Made by a program: the position numbers and the translations under genes. Below the pieces are notes generated by a model, which had not been told where the DNA came from, ran no database searches, and saw only the letters and a program-made list of their open reading frames with translations. This document shows, one piece after another, positions 27,586 through 36,276 of a stretch of DNA of 64,000 nt. The stretch's first letter is position 1. Every line of letters starts with the position of its first letter. The DNA comes from JBAYJY01 sp041664945 (GTDB taxonomy: Bacteria > UBP15 > UBA6099), in contig JBAYJY010000002.1 of the NCBI GenBank assembly GCA_041664945.1, positions 1 to 64,000 on the forward strand, in the 5' to 3' direction.

Positions 27586-29532
27586 ATGCTGTTCACCCTT
27601 ATACGCAAAGAGTTGTTGGACAACTTCCTGAGCTTCCGGTTTGTTGTCTCGTCCATTATCGTTGTTCTCATCATGACGCTGAGCGTCGGCATTCTGATGC
27701 AGGACTACACGAGCCGGCGAGACTCCTACAACCAGAACCAGAACGCCTACTACGACGCCGCGAAATCGCTCGACAACTACCTTGAGCTCATGTTCACCGG
27801 CATCGGCGCCGACCGGCCGCCCTCTGAGCTTCAGTTCCTTTACACCGGAACCGAGAAGAATCCAAACCGCAGCACGGTCATCTATCCGTTCTATAAGCCC
27901 AGCTTTCAGGGAGAACTGAATTTCAACCCGGTGTTCCCGCTGTTCCCGGCGGTTGACCTGCTTTTCGTCGTCAGCATCGTCTTGAGTCTCATCGCTTTCG
28001 TTTATTCGTACGACGCTGTCTGCGGGGAACGTGAGAGCGGAACCCTCAAGCTTCTTATGTCGTACTCAATCCCGAGGGATAAGATTATCCTCGCAAAATG
28101 GTTTGGCGGATATATCTCGCTGATCATCCCATATGTGTTCGGCATTATTCTTTGTTCCCTGTTCATGGTTGTGAACACTTCGGTGAACCTAACCGGCCAG
28201 GCGTGGGCCGCATTTTTCCTGACAACGCTTGTGTCGCTTTTATTCATCGCTGTTATGTATTCAGTGGGTTTGTTCGTCTCGGTCAGGAGCAAGCTGTCAT
28301 CAACATCGATATCGGTCCTGCTTTTCATCTGGGTCATATTTGTATTGGTTGTGCCGAACGCGGCCCCGTTTGTTGTAGACAAAATACAGCCTGCGCCGAC
28401 GCCGAGTCAGGTGATGAGCCGCATCAAATTCAAGTCGGGCAACGCGATCAACGGTCTTTTGGAAGACATGATTAAGATGTTCGAGGACGCCACCGGATTC
28501 AACATCAATCAGATAGATTTCGGGGGTCAGGGCGGCGATAAAAAGAAGGAAGATTCAGGCCAGCAGGAAACGAAGCAGCAGGAGCAGACTCAGCAGCAGA
28601 CGGCGTCCGCAAGCGGCGGAGGCGATTCAGGCGCGACAGCGGCGAAAGCGCCCGCAGGGCTGGACCTGCGCGCTCTCGAAAGCCTAAGCGGAGAAATAAC
28701 AGACGCCGACCTGCGCGATCTGCAGTTGAAGGGCTGTTCCAACTGGGTGGACAAGAAGCTCAAAGAGAAGTTCGGCATGACAATGGATCAGGCCAAAAAG
28801 ATGATCAAGGATTACGGCGTAGACGTAGATGTCAACGAAATAATGAAGCAGTGCGAATCGAAGAAGAAAGAACTGATCGCATTAAAGAAATCCGGAGCGT
28901 CGAACGCCGATATAGCGGCGCAGGCCGGTTCCGGCGCAGGAGCGCCGGCGGTCGCCGCAGCGCAGCCGGTTCAAAAAGAGCCTGAGAAAAAGGTTAAGCC
29001 ACAAGAGGTATTTTCGAAATTCATGGCTCTTCCGGAAGACGTCAAGGGACAGTTCTTCACCCGTTATTACAACACTTTCGTGGAAGCGTTCAAACAGACA
29101 AGCATCATGAGCGGTCAGGAAGAAGACAAATACAGCCGGGCGGTTGAGTCTCAGATCACGCTCACAAAATGGATTTCGCGTATATCTCCGGTTTCGGCAT
29201 ACGTTTATGCAGTCACCGATATCGCTGACACCGGCATTGAACACGAAAAATATCTCAAAAAGTCCATCTGGACCTATCAGAGCCAGTTCCTCGATTACAT
29301 CACAAAGAAATTCAATATGCCCGACTCCGAGCGAACTCACGGCATTTTCGGAGGCGCGCTGCGCGAGCCCCCGTACACTCTCGACGGCCTTTCAAAATAT
29401 CAATACAAGCCGATGCCGATCGCGGAACGCCTGAAATTTGCGCTCGTCGATATCGCTATCCTCTTTATCTTCATCGTCGCTTTCTTCCTCGCGGCTTTCT
29501 TCTCTTTCCTCCGCGCGGAAATCATCGACTGA
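27586..29532 (+). CDS. ABC-2 type permease with a long Gln/Ala-rich insert (second of two)
   Basis: 648 residues and clearly related to the previous permease: MLFTLIRKELLDNFLSFRFVV at the start, YDAVCGERESGTLKLLMSYS before the helix cluster, and a final helix. The loop between helix 6 and the last helix is about 330 residues long instead of about 170. It holds a low-complexity stretch (QQETKQQEQTQQQTASASGG), two helical segments with a Cys each and an Ala/Pro linker. Closely spaced after the first permease (25 bases) and followed by a terminator. The extracytoplasmic insert may hold substrate or contact other envelope proteins. Confidence 0.85.
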   Translation: MLFTLIRKELLDNFLSFRFVVSSIIVVLIMTLSVGILMQDYTSRRDSYNQNQNAYYDAAKSLDNYLELMFTGIGADRPPSELQFLYTGTEKNPNRSTVIYPFYKPSFQGELNFNPVFPLFPAVDLLFVVSIVLSLIAFVYSYDAVCGERESGTLKLLMSYSIPRDKIILAKWFGGYISLIIPYVFGIILCSLFMVVNTSVNLTGQAWAAFFLTTLVSLLFIAVMYSVGLFVSVRSKLSSTSISVLLFIWVIFVLVVPNAAPFVVDKIQPAPTPSQVMSRIKFKSGNAINGLLEDMIKMFEDATGFNINQIDFGGQGGDKKKEDSGQQETKQQEQTQQQTASASGGGDSGATAAKAPAGLDLRALESLSGEITDADLRDLQLKGCSNWVDKKLKEKFGMTMDQAKKMIKDYGVDVDVNEIMKQCESKKKELIALKKSGASNADIAAQAGSGAGAPAVAAAQPVQKEPEKKVKPQEVFSKFMALPEDVKGQFFTRYYNTFVEAFKQTSIMSGQEEDKYSRAVESQITLTKWISRISPVSAYVYAVTDIADTGIEHEKYLKKSIWTYQSQFLDYITKKFNMPDSERTHGIFGGALREPPYTLDGLSKYQYKPMPIAERLKFALVDIAILFIFIVAFFLAAFFSFLRAEIID

Positions 29533-29552
29533 AGAACACACTTCAGACTATC

Positions 29553-29589
29553 AAAAAAAGAGAGCCGCTAAGGCTCTCTTTTTGTTTTA
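29553..29589 (+). terminator. Rho-independent terminator of the ABC exporter operon
   Basis: A-rich run, stem AGAGAGCC, loop GCTAA, stem GGCTCTCT, then TTTTTG TTTT. Twenty bases after the stop codon. Confidence 0.93.
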
Positions 29590-29698
29590 AACTATAATCC
29601 GAATTGATTCAGGTTGTACGGATAGAGGCAGAGAAACGACGTGAAATGAAACAAACGGATAAAAATTGCGTGTTGTTTTCAATCAAAAAACATTGTGT

Positions 29699-29728
29699 TT
29701 GACGCTTTTATGTGATTTCTGTTATTAT
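29699..29728 (+). promoter_or_regulatory. Candidate sigma70 promoter of the cyclase operon
   Basis: TTGACG, 18-base spacer, TATTAT. Transcription would begin at about 29735, within a base of the GTG at 29736, which suggests a leaderless message. Confidence 0.5.
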
Positions 29729-29735
29729 TTGCGCA

Positions 29736-31262
29736 GTGGATGCCAAGCATGGAACGACAACTTTCATAAGCTCCAAAGCCAATCAACAGCTTTTAATTAT
29801 TACTGCTGAGCTGGTGATATCCTTTGCTCTTATTTATATTTCCGTTTACCTGGACTGGCCTCAGCATGATATTCTGCGTTACGCGATTCTTGTCCCGGTA
29901 TACCAGGCAGGCGTATATTACGGACTCGTCGGCGGAATTATTGCAAGTGTCGTGTCCGTTCTGTCGTTTCTGCCGCTGATACCCGTTGATCCGTTAATTC
30001 GAGCCATGTCGTACGGCGTTCCAACGTTTATTCTGATGCTTGTGTTCATCATTTTCTTCGGCGCCTATATAGGCGCGACCTTAGGCTACGCCCATAAGAC
30101 ACAGAAATACATTGACGGCCTTTCTCTCGCAATCATGAAAATTGCGCGCGAAGTGGAGACGAGAGATGTAATGATAAAGCTGGCTGAAGAATCTGTCGCC
30201 ATGCTTGACGCAATGTACGCGGCCGTTTTTATTGACGGCGCCGCGAAGGAAAACAGTGGCGGCGAGATACTGGCGCTTGAAGCTCAAAGCGGGGAACTCA
30301 GATCACTGAAAGATGTGCCCGAAGACAATGCGCTGATCAGCGCCGCGCGAGAAGGCTTGACGATTGTTTCAAATTCCATCTCCGGGGATTCGCGCCTTCA
30401 GTCTTTGCCGGGCGGCGAGTTGCTGAAAACAGCGGCGATCATCCCCGTGGTCATGAAGGATCGCTCGATAGGCTCGCTGCTTGTGTGCAACAAAAAAAAC
30501 GGCGACTCTTTCACGGAAGAAGACTATGCCGTTCTTAAAATGTTAACGGAGGCGACCGCCGGAACCATTCTCAACATAGAGCAGGAGCGAGAGCGGCAGG
30601 AGGAAAAACTTCGCGTGGAACAGATGAAGGAACTGTTTTCAAGATATGTATCCGCTTCCGTCGCCGACTTCGTTCTTGAGAATCCGGAAATAATGAAAGG
30701 CCACTGGCAGGAAGTGACCATGCTGGTGTCCGACGTGCGGGATTTTACAAGAATTTCAGAGACTCTTTCTTCAAAAGAGGTTGTGAGGCAGCTAAACGAA
30801 TACTTCACACGCATGGTGGATGTCATTCTCGACCACAAAGGGACGATAGATAAATTCGTGGGCGATTGCATCATCGCCTATTGGGGCGCGCCGGCGCCCG
30901 ATCCGGAGCATCCGCTCAACGCCGCAAGGGCCGCGCTTGCGATGGCCAGGGCTTTGGACCTGATGAACGCCGAATGGCAGGATGAAGACCGCCCTCAGTT
31001 CAAAACCGGCATCGCTATTCACACCTGCAGGGCGCTAATGGGCAATATCGGCGACGATCGGAAAAAGGCTTTCACTATCATGGGAGAGGAAGTCGAAAAA
31101 ACCATACAGATCGAAGCCATGACGAAAACCCTGAATGCCGGGATCATCGCTACAGATGAAACCTATAAAGCCATTGCGGGGAAAATTGACTGCGAACTGA
31201 TATCGCAGTCAGGCGCGGCAGGAATGCAGAAGCTTTACAAAATACAGACTGGACAATGTTGA
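29736..31262 (+). CDS. Membrane-anchored class III nucleotide cyclase with GAF domain; transition-state residues lost
   Basis: The ORF is open from a GTG at 29712, but the promoter just described places the start at the GTG at 29736 (508 residues). Three to four membrane helices (about 15-125) are followed by a GAF-like domain (about 145-290), a coiled-coil linker and a class III cyclase domain. Both metal-binding Asps are present: SDVRDFT (Asp codon 30732-30734) and VGDCII (30864-30866), with Lys in IDKFVGD. The motif that normally reads GD.VN.A.R instead reads GEEVEKTIQ: the Asn is Glu (31095-31097) and the Arg is Gln (31107-31109). Alone it should be weak or inactive as a homodimer. It overlaps the next gene by seven bases. 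Confidence 0.88.
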   Translation: MDAKHGTTTFISSKANQQLLIITAELVISFALIYISVYLDWPQHDILRYAILVPVYQAGVYYGLVGGIIASVVSVLSFLPLIPVDPLIRAMSYGVPTFILMLVFIIFFGAYIGATLGYAHKTQKYIDGLSLAIMKIAREVETRDVMIKLAEESVAMLDAMYAAVFIDGAAKENSGGEILALEAQSGELRSLKDVPEDNALISAAREGLTIVSNSISGDSRLQSLPGGELLKTAAIIPVVMKDRSIGSLLVCNKKNGDSFTEEDYAVLKMLTEATAGTILNIEQERERQEEKLRVEQMKELFSRYVSASVADFVLENPEIMKGHWQEVTMLVSDVRDFTRISETLSSKEVVRQLNEYFTRMVDVILDHKGTIDKFVGDCIIAYWGAPAPDPEHPLNAARAALAMARALDLMNAEWQDEDRPQFKTGIAIHTCRALMGNIGDDRKKAFTIMGEEVEKTIQIEAMTKTLNAGIIATDETYKAIAGKIDCELISQSGAAGMQKLYKIQTGQC

Positions 31263-32110
31263 TGCTGTTAAAATACAGGGCGACGGAATCGTTTTACGAG
31301 GGTTTTCAAAAAACCAACATTTTCGCCGACAGAACCGTGCGAATCACTGCTTTTATCTTTGTCATCGCCGGGCTGATCGACATTCCCTTCAAATTTATAT
31401 TCCCCGCCGGTTTCAAATCAGAACTGGGCTCCATGCTCGTTTTTATCCTGTTGATTTTTCCCATATCCACGCGCCTTATCGGCGGAATATCGCGAGCGTC
31501 ATGGAAATTGTATGCCGGATTCGGGATATTCTTTCTTTCCGGGCTGATCCCGACATTATGGGGCTCGCCGGTTTTTCTTCTATTAATGATTCCCTCGGTT
31601 TGCTTTCTGGCGCTTCTTCTTCGCGCCGAGCCCGGCATTCTTCGCAGTTTCGGTTATTCGGAGAAACCGCTTGGCATGCGCGAAGTTCTTATAGCGCTGC
31701 TGACGTTTAGTCTATTCGCTCTTTTCACCTACATAGCGACGGTAATGGTGCAGAAGTCAAAATTCATTCTTCATTCTCCCATATCATATCTGTTGCAGTT
31801 TCTTATCGTAGTCCCCGAATACCTTGTTGCATGGGGCATCTTATACGGAGTTTTGATGAAACGTCTGTTGGAGCTGAAATTTGAGCCGATGGTTCCGATT
31901 TTTCTCAACATTGTTTTCACGCTTGTATGGTGGGTTTCCACAGCGGTCAATGTCAAAGACCCGGGCATGATGTTTGCCGGGATATTCGCATGGGCCATAG
32001 CAGTGCATATGATTTCAGGAATGGCCTATTATTTCACGGGATCCGTAAGGCCGGTTTTATTTGCGTGGTCGCTGAACTACATTGTTTTTGTCGCTTCATC
32101 CGTAACATGA
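31256..32110 (+). CDS. Polytopic membrane protein in cyclase operon (paralogue 1)
   Basis: 284 residues with about seven membrane helices. The start ATGTTGATG overlaps the cyclase stop codon, so the two are translationally coupled; the second ATG (31262) is an alternative. I do not recognise the family. The N-terminus ATESFYEGFQKTNIFADRT resembles that of the next gene (TGSFDVWKKTNLLREP), and the order of helices and the central cytoplasmic loop also match, so the two look like diverged paralogues. A remote resemblance to CPBP-type membrane proteases was considered, but the Glu-Glu motif is missing. Its position between two cyclases suggests a part in the same signalling device. Confidence 0.75.
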   Translation: MLMLLKYRATESFYEGFQKTNIFADRTVRITAFIFVIAGLIDIPFKFIFPAGFKSELGSMLVFILLIFPISTRLIGGISRASWKLYAGFGIFFLSGLIPTLWGSPVFLLLMIPSVCFLALLLRAEPGILRSFGYSEKPLGMREVLIALLTFSLFALFTYIATVMVQKSKFILHSPISYLLQFLIVVPEYLVAWGILYGVLMKRLLELKFEPMVPIFLNIVFTLVWWVSTAVNVKDPGMMFAGIFAWAIAVHMISGMAYYFTGSVRPVLFAWSLNYIVFVASSVT

Positions 32111-32122
32111 GGGCGCGCAGCC

Positions 32123-33028
32123 ATGAGTGTTGAAAAAATCGATATCGCGTCTGAAGTCGCCGCGCTGAAATTCAGAACGGGCAGTTTTGACGTCTGGAAA
32201 AAAACAAACCTGCTCAGGGAACCGATATTCATACATGCTGTTCTCATAATTGCGCTTTATGGCATCGGGAACGCTGTTGTTCAGATATTATTCAAAACAA
32301 ACCATATATCATTTTCATTAAAAGAGGCTTCATATCCTTTATTGTATCTATCTCCTATACTTGGAGGTTTGTACATTGCCGGCGGTTTGAACAGACACAG
32401 CGTCTGCATCTCTGTCGTTTATATGTTTTTATACGCTCTATTTGAATATGTGATTAGCCAATATTTTCACAGTATTCAATCAATTGTCGGAATATTTCAA
32501 TTTATTCCCGGATGCGCTCTGATAGTTTGGTGGATAGTGACCAAACCTGAAATTATGGGCAAGCTCGGCATGAAAAAATCCGACTCTCTGACGGTTTCAC
32601 TGTATGCTTTTATTTTGATTCTGATCATTGCCTCCTATGCGGCGCACCTTCTTATTGTATATGGTTTCAAGTTGGAGTTCAGGCCAGTTGAAATGGCAGC
32701 GTATTTTTTAGGCAATTTCATAACCTGCTTGTTTGTTACCAGCTATTGTTTCGGCATGTGGAACCTGCTGAAGAAGCGAGGCGCAAACACATTTCAGGGT
32801 ATTCTGGCGCTCATGGCGCTTTTCGGCCTCATAGAGGCCCCGGTCATGATAGCTTTTGCGCTTATTGGAATAGCGAGCCCGGCGATGGCGGTTGCCGGCA
32901 TCGTCTTGAACTTGATGCTTACATTGACCGTGATGCACTTTTCCTTCAGCGCGCTGAAAAACTCATTGACGGCGACATTCCTGTTGGCGATGGTCATGCT
33001 GCTTTTGAAGGCGGCGGGGGTTTTCTAA
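32123..33028 (+). CDS. Polytopic membrane protein in cyclase operon (paralogue 2)
   Basis: 301 residues, seven to eight predicted membrane helices after a cytoplasmic N-terminus (MSVEKIDIASEVAALKF). It begins 12 bases after the previous stop. It shares the SF...KTN N-terminal motif and overall layout with the preceding gene. A loop with KPEIMGKLGMKKSD separates the two helical halves. No catalytic motif is recognised. It may be a receptor or scaffold that presents a signal to the two cyclases, which is inference from operon position. Confidence 0.75.
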   Translation: MSVEKIDIASEVAALKFRTGSFDVWKKTNLLREPIFIHAVLIIALYGIGNAVVQILFKTNHISFSLKEASYPLLYLSPILGGLYIAGGLNRHSVCISVVYMFLYALFEYVISQYFHSIQSIVGIFQFIPGCALIVWWIVTKPEIMGKLGMKKSDSLTVSLYAFILILIIASYAAHLLIVYGFKLEFRPVEMAAYFLGNFITCLFVTSYCFGMWNLLKKRGANTFQGILALMALFGLIEAPVMIAFALIGIASPAMAVAGIVLNLMLTLTVMHFSFSALKNSLTATFLLAMVMLLLKAAGVF

Positions 33029-33054
33029 AACCGACAGCAGCGCCGGAAAGCCTG

Positions 33055-34521
33055 ATGATGGAACGAAAGAAAAAAATACTTTTTATAATTATCTCAAGCG
33101 CGCTATGTCTTGTGGCGACAATGAGCGCTCACTATTGGGATATGCCGATGTGCGTGTGGACGAGCCCTCTCGTCGCAGTTCCCGTCGTCTATGCGGGAAT
33201 CCATTTCCGGCGCGCCGGTTCCGCCGCCACGGCTTTCATTTTGTTAGTCGCGCAGGTGCCGGTAATACTCATATACGCTTCGCGGCATCTTGAAGGAGGA
33301 ACGAAGTATTTCACATCTATTGTGACGGCTTTGATCGTTGCGATATATGTGGGTCACAGGCAGCGGAAGAGCAGGGATAATTCCCGGCATCTCAACAAAA
33401 TACACGACACGGTCAGGCGGATTCAGCAGAATATCGAACCGAAACTCCTTCTTTCTGAACTGGAGGAACAGTTTAAGGAAATAGGAAGCGCTGATTCGGT
33501 TGAAATCTGTCTGCTGGACCAGGAAGGCATTCTAAGAGAATACAAATCCGGCGAGGAAGTGTCTCCGGACGACCACGCTTACTATAAGATTCTCAAGAAT
33601 AGGAATTTTGTCGTAAGCGCCAATGTTCCGAACGATGCGCGTTTTGAGTATATCGGAGGAATGGAAAAAAACGACGCGGCGGAGCAGTTCGCGATATTTC
33701 CAATCGAGTATGGAGGCGCGGCAAGAGGAGTGATATCCATAATCGAATCAAGAGACGGGAGGCTGGGCAAAGAAGAGATTACATTTCTCAACGCGTACAA
33801 AAAAGCCATTGAAAATGCCCTTGAGGTTGTTGAGAAACGAGAGGATAAAATCAAGCACGAGCTTCAGAAGAAACGGATTAGAGACACGTTTTCATCCTAT
33901 GTGTCGAGAAGCGTCGCCGAGGAGATATTAAAGGACCCCGACAAGCTTGAGCTTGGAGGGAAAAGCCAGATCGTAACCGTGATGTTCACCGAGATTGTGA
34001 ATTTCAAGGCGCTTCAGAAGACTGTGGAGCCGTCGTTGCTGTTTGACTCCCTTAATGAATATTTCGCCGCCGCGATTGACACTATATTCGAATACGACGG
34101 AACTCTGGACAAGTTCATAGGAGATAACGTCATGGCATTCTGGGGGGCGCCGATTCCAATGCCGGACAGCGAACTGAGAGCCGTTCAGTGCGCGTTGAGT
34201 TTGAATAGAAAGGTCAGCGAACTAAATTCCCGTTGGAGACAGGAAGGTAGGGAGGAGTTCATTTTCTCGATAGGAATAAACTCGGGGGAAGTGGTTGCGG
34301 GCAACATTGGAAGCATTCGACGCATGGAATATACGATCATTGGAGACACCGTCAATACGGCCTCGCGAATAAAATCTATCTCTATATCGAAAAGCATCCC
34401 GATATTGGTTGGAGAAACGACATTTCAAAAAGTTAAAGACAGGGTTCAAATCGTTGAAAGATACGATGCGACTGTCAAAGGAAAAGCGGAAGCGATATCA
34501 GTATATCAACTGTCAGTGTGA
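33055..34521 (+). CDS. Membrane-anchored class III nucleotide cyclase; first metal Asp replaced by Glu
   Basis: Start set at the tandem ATG ATG at 33055, preceded by GGAAAG; a longer open frame back to 32746 overlaps the previous gene and has no function. The 488-residue protein has three membrane helices (about 8-85), a GAF-like region (about 120-265), a coiled-coil linker and a cyclase domain. The transition-state residues are intact: IIGDTVNTASR with Asn codon 34354-34356 and Arg 34366-34368. The second metal Asp is present (FIGDNVM, 34123-34125), but the first is Glu (MFTEIVNF, 33991-33993). Its losses are the complement of those in the first cyclase of the operon. Confidence 0.88.
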   Translation: MMERKKKILFIIISSALCLVATMSAHYWDMPMCVWTSPLVAVPVVYAGIHFRRAGSAATAFILLVAQVPVILIYASRHLEGGTKYFTSIVTALIVAIYVGHRQRKSRDNSRHLNKIHDTVRRIQQNIEPKLLLSELEEQFKEIGSADSVEICLLDQEGILREYKSGEEVSPDDHAYYKILKNRNFVVSANVPNDARFEYIGGMEKNDAAEQFAIFPIEYGGAARGVISIIESRDGRLGKEEITFLNAYKKAIENALEVVEKREDKIKHELQKKRIRDTFSSYVSRSVAEEILKDPDKLELGGKSQIVTVMFTEIVNFKALQKTVEPSLLFDSLNEYFAAAIDTIFEYDGTLDKFIGDNVMAFWGAPIPMPDSELRAVQCALSLNRKVSELNSRWRQEGREEFIFSIGINSGEVVAGNIGSIRRMEYTIIGDTVNTASRIKSISISKSIPILVGETTFQKVKDRVQIVERYDATVKGKAEAISVYQLSV

Positions 34522-34656
34522 CCTATGAACTGCCGTTATGCCGCGCTAATTCAATGTTTCTAAATATCAAAACACAAAGCTTAAGGCATGAATCATCCGT
34601 GAAAAGAAGTGTTTTTCTTGCTATTATGAATTTACTATTCGCTTATTATCTGAAGT

Positions 34657-35205
34657 TCATTTCGGTCGCAAATCAATGTAGTAATTATCGCCTTGGCCGG
34701 AGGAGGGCGGCTGCGTTCCGCCGGTTCCTTCCTTCTGCGTGGCTTTGAGTTTTTCGATTTCAGCTTTCTGTTTTTCGAGTTCTTCCTGCAGTTTCTTAAG
34801 CTGTTCGGGCTCGACGTAATCAGCCGGTTTCCCGCCGGCTACGCCTGCGGCCTGACCGCCCTGCGCAGCAACGTTTGAGGCGGCGTTCAAGCTCATTCTG
34901 GCGGCGCCTCTGTTTATCGCCACGCTGCCCGCCTGGCCGATTAATGGCCTTACTTCGTTCTCGGGATTCTTCTCTCCCTGCCCGGAGTTGCTCTGCTGCA
35001 TTCCGGCCGGTTTTGTTTCATATATGCCTTCCCGATAGTCTATTATTTCACTTTCCTTGGTCTGGATATCCGTTTTCCCCTGCGGCTCGAAGTAAGCGAT
35101 CGACAACATGCCGACAAAGATTATGATCAGCATGAAACAGAAGTCGATGTAAGGCATCAGAAAAGTGACGCGTTTTTTGCTACCCTTGCTGCTTTCTTGC
35201 TTCAT
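34657..35205 (-). CDS. ExbD/MotB-like single-pass membrane protein
   Basis: 182 residues. A short basic N-terminus leads to one membrane helix with an Asp at its mouth (FLMPYIDFCFMLIIIFVGML), matching the place of the proton-carrying Asp in ExbD, TolR and MotB. The rest is periplasmic: a Gly/Ala/Asn-rich stretch, a coiled coil (EPEQLKKLQEELEKQKAEIEK) and a tail ending YYIDLRPK. It lacks the peptidoglycan-binding OmpA domain of MotB. The start lies 26 bases inside the end of the upstream TolQ/ExbB-like gene, so the two are coupled and probably form one complex. No clear ribosome-binding site, consistent with coupling. Confidence 0.65.
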   Translation of the reverse strand: MKQESSKGSKKRVTFLMPYIDFCFMLIIIFVGMLSIAYFEPQGKTDIQTKESEIIDYREGIYETKPAGMQQSNSGQGEKNPENEVRPLIGQAGSVAINRGAARMSLNAASNVAAQGGQAAGVAGGKPADYVEPEQLKKLQEELEKQKAEIEKLKATQKEGTGGTQPPSSGQGDNYYIDLRPK

Positions 35206-36235
35206 AGCCGAATAACATGTTCAAGATAATCGAGAGCACAAGACCGGTGATGGTCGGCTCGATTTTGACGTAAATGCCATAGCCTATCGCATTGATGTCT
35301 CGCTGCGCGATGGCCGGCCCGATGAGAAGGCCGAGCCCGAACAGCGTACAGATCAGACCCGCGCCCTGCGCGGTTGACGCCATGGTTACAAGCTTGTCCT
35401 CATAAGTTTCGGTGGAGACCAAACCGATCGCCGAAGTAATTAGAATGACGATGCATACCCACCATGTGCTGAGCATGTAGTTGATTGCCAGAACCATGCA
35501 GACCGTTAGGAAGAAACCGATTACGATCATGTCCTTCCAGCCTTCGGGTTTGCCGCGCACTGCGCCGTGAATCGTCCGGATTATCCACAACAGGCCGATG
35601 ACAACCCACGCGATCAGCACATAAGGTTTGAGTTTCTTTGTGACCTGGTCTTTTCTCGCTTTTGCGATGATCGGCGCGAGAGGGTTGCCATGCTTTTCGC
35701 CGGACAGAATCGTTTCCTTGCCGGGTTTGTTGTAAGCTTTAATCTTCTCAGGGTCCAGCGTCAGCGCCATCGCATGCTTATTTTCCTCGACCCGGAAAAA
35801 GCCGCTTTCCGCAGTGGCTGCAAGAGGGATCATAGTCCTGTCGCCGTATAAAAAGGGAGATATGGGCAGTATCCTCTGAGTATCGCCGAGGTCGATTTCA
35901 GGATTGTTGATTGCCATCCTGATAGTGCGTCCGCCGGGAAAAGTTATCTCAGCCATCTGGTCTTTTTTATACCATGTAACATCAGCGCGCAACGCCTCCG
36001 CCACGAAACGAAGCGGCACAAAGATAATTCCGCCTCTTTCCACGGGCGTCACGTCGGGCGTGACTACTTGTTTGTTCACAATGATCGTATAGTCGCTGCG
36101 CACCTTGATGTCGCCGCCGAGCGCTTCTTCGGCCATATTGGCAGCCTGCGGCGTGATATCGACAGCAAACGCCGGCAGCGCCGCAAAAATCAAAAAAATC
36201 AGGATCAATAAGGTTTTTATCCGCAAAAGCCTCAT
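35180..36235 (-). CDS. Fusion of copper-amine-oxidase-N-like stalk domain to a TolQ/ExbB/MotA-like channel
   Basis: The start is the ATG at 36233-36235: AGGAAAGG lies just upstream and a signal peptide (MRLLRIKTLLILIFLIFAALPAFA) follows; an ORF extension to 36277 overlaps the next gene. The 351-residue protein has two halves. Residues about 35-165 are a Cu_amine_oxidN1-type domain with the repeated pattern FVPLRFVAEALRADVTWYKK and MIPLAATAES. Residues about 195-345 hold four membrane helices ending with STAQGAGLICTLFGLGLLIG and IEPTITGLVLSIILNMLFG, which match the two pore helices of the MotA/TolQ/ExbB family. The adjacent ExbD-like gene supports a proton-driven stator or energy-transfer complex. 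I know of no named system with this fusion. Confidence 0.65.
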   Translation of the reverse strand: MRLLRIKTLLILIFLIFAALPAFAVDITPQAANMAEEALGGDIKVRSDYTIIVNKQVVTPDVTPVERGGIIFVPLRFVAEALRADVTWYKKDQMAEITFPGGRTIRMAINNPEIDLGDTQRILPISPFLYGDRTMIPLAATAESGFFRVEENKHAMALTLDPEKIKAYNKPGKETILSGEKHGNPLAPIIAKARKDQVTKKLKPYVLIAWVVIGLLWIIRTIHGAVRGKPEGWKDMIVIGFFLTVCMVLAINYMLSTWWVCIVILITSAIGLVSTETYEDKLVTMASTAQGAGLICTLFGLGLLIGPAIAQRDINAIGYGIYVKIEPTITGLVLSIILNMLFGYEARKQQG

Positions 36236-36276
36236 TTCCTTTCCTCTGTCTGGTTGGGCGAACACAAGGTTCGCCA

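Noticed and set aside
31256..32110. CPBP-type (Abi) membrane protease for the first paralogue in the cyclase operon
   Set aside because: A segment looks similar (ILYGVLMKRLLE), but the essential Glu-Glu and the later His motifs are not present.
32746..33054. N-terminal extension of the second cyclase
   Set aside because: It overlaps a membrane-protein gene in another frame and its translation is low-grade; the tandem ATG at 33055 with GGAAAG fits the start.
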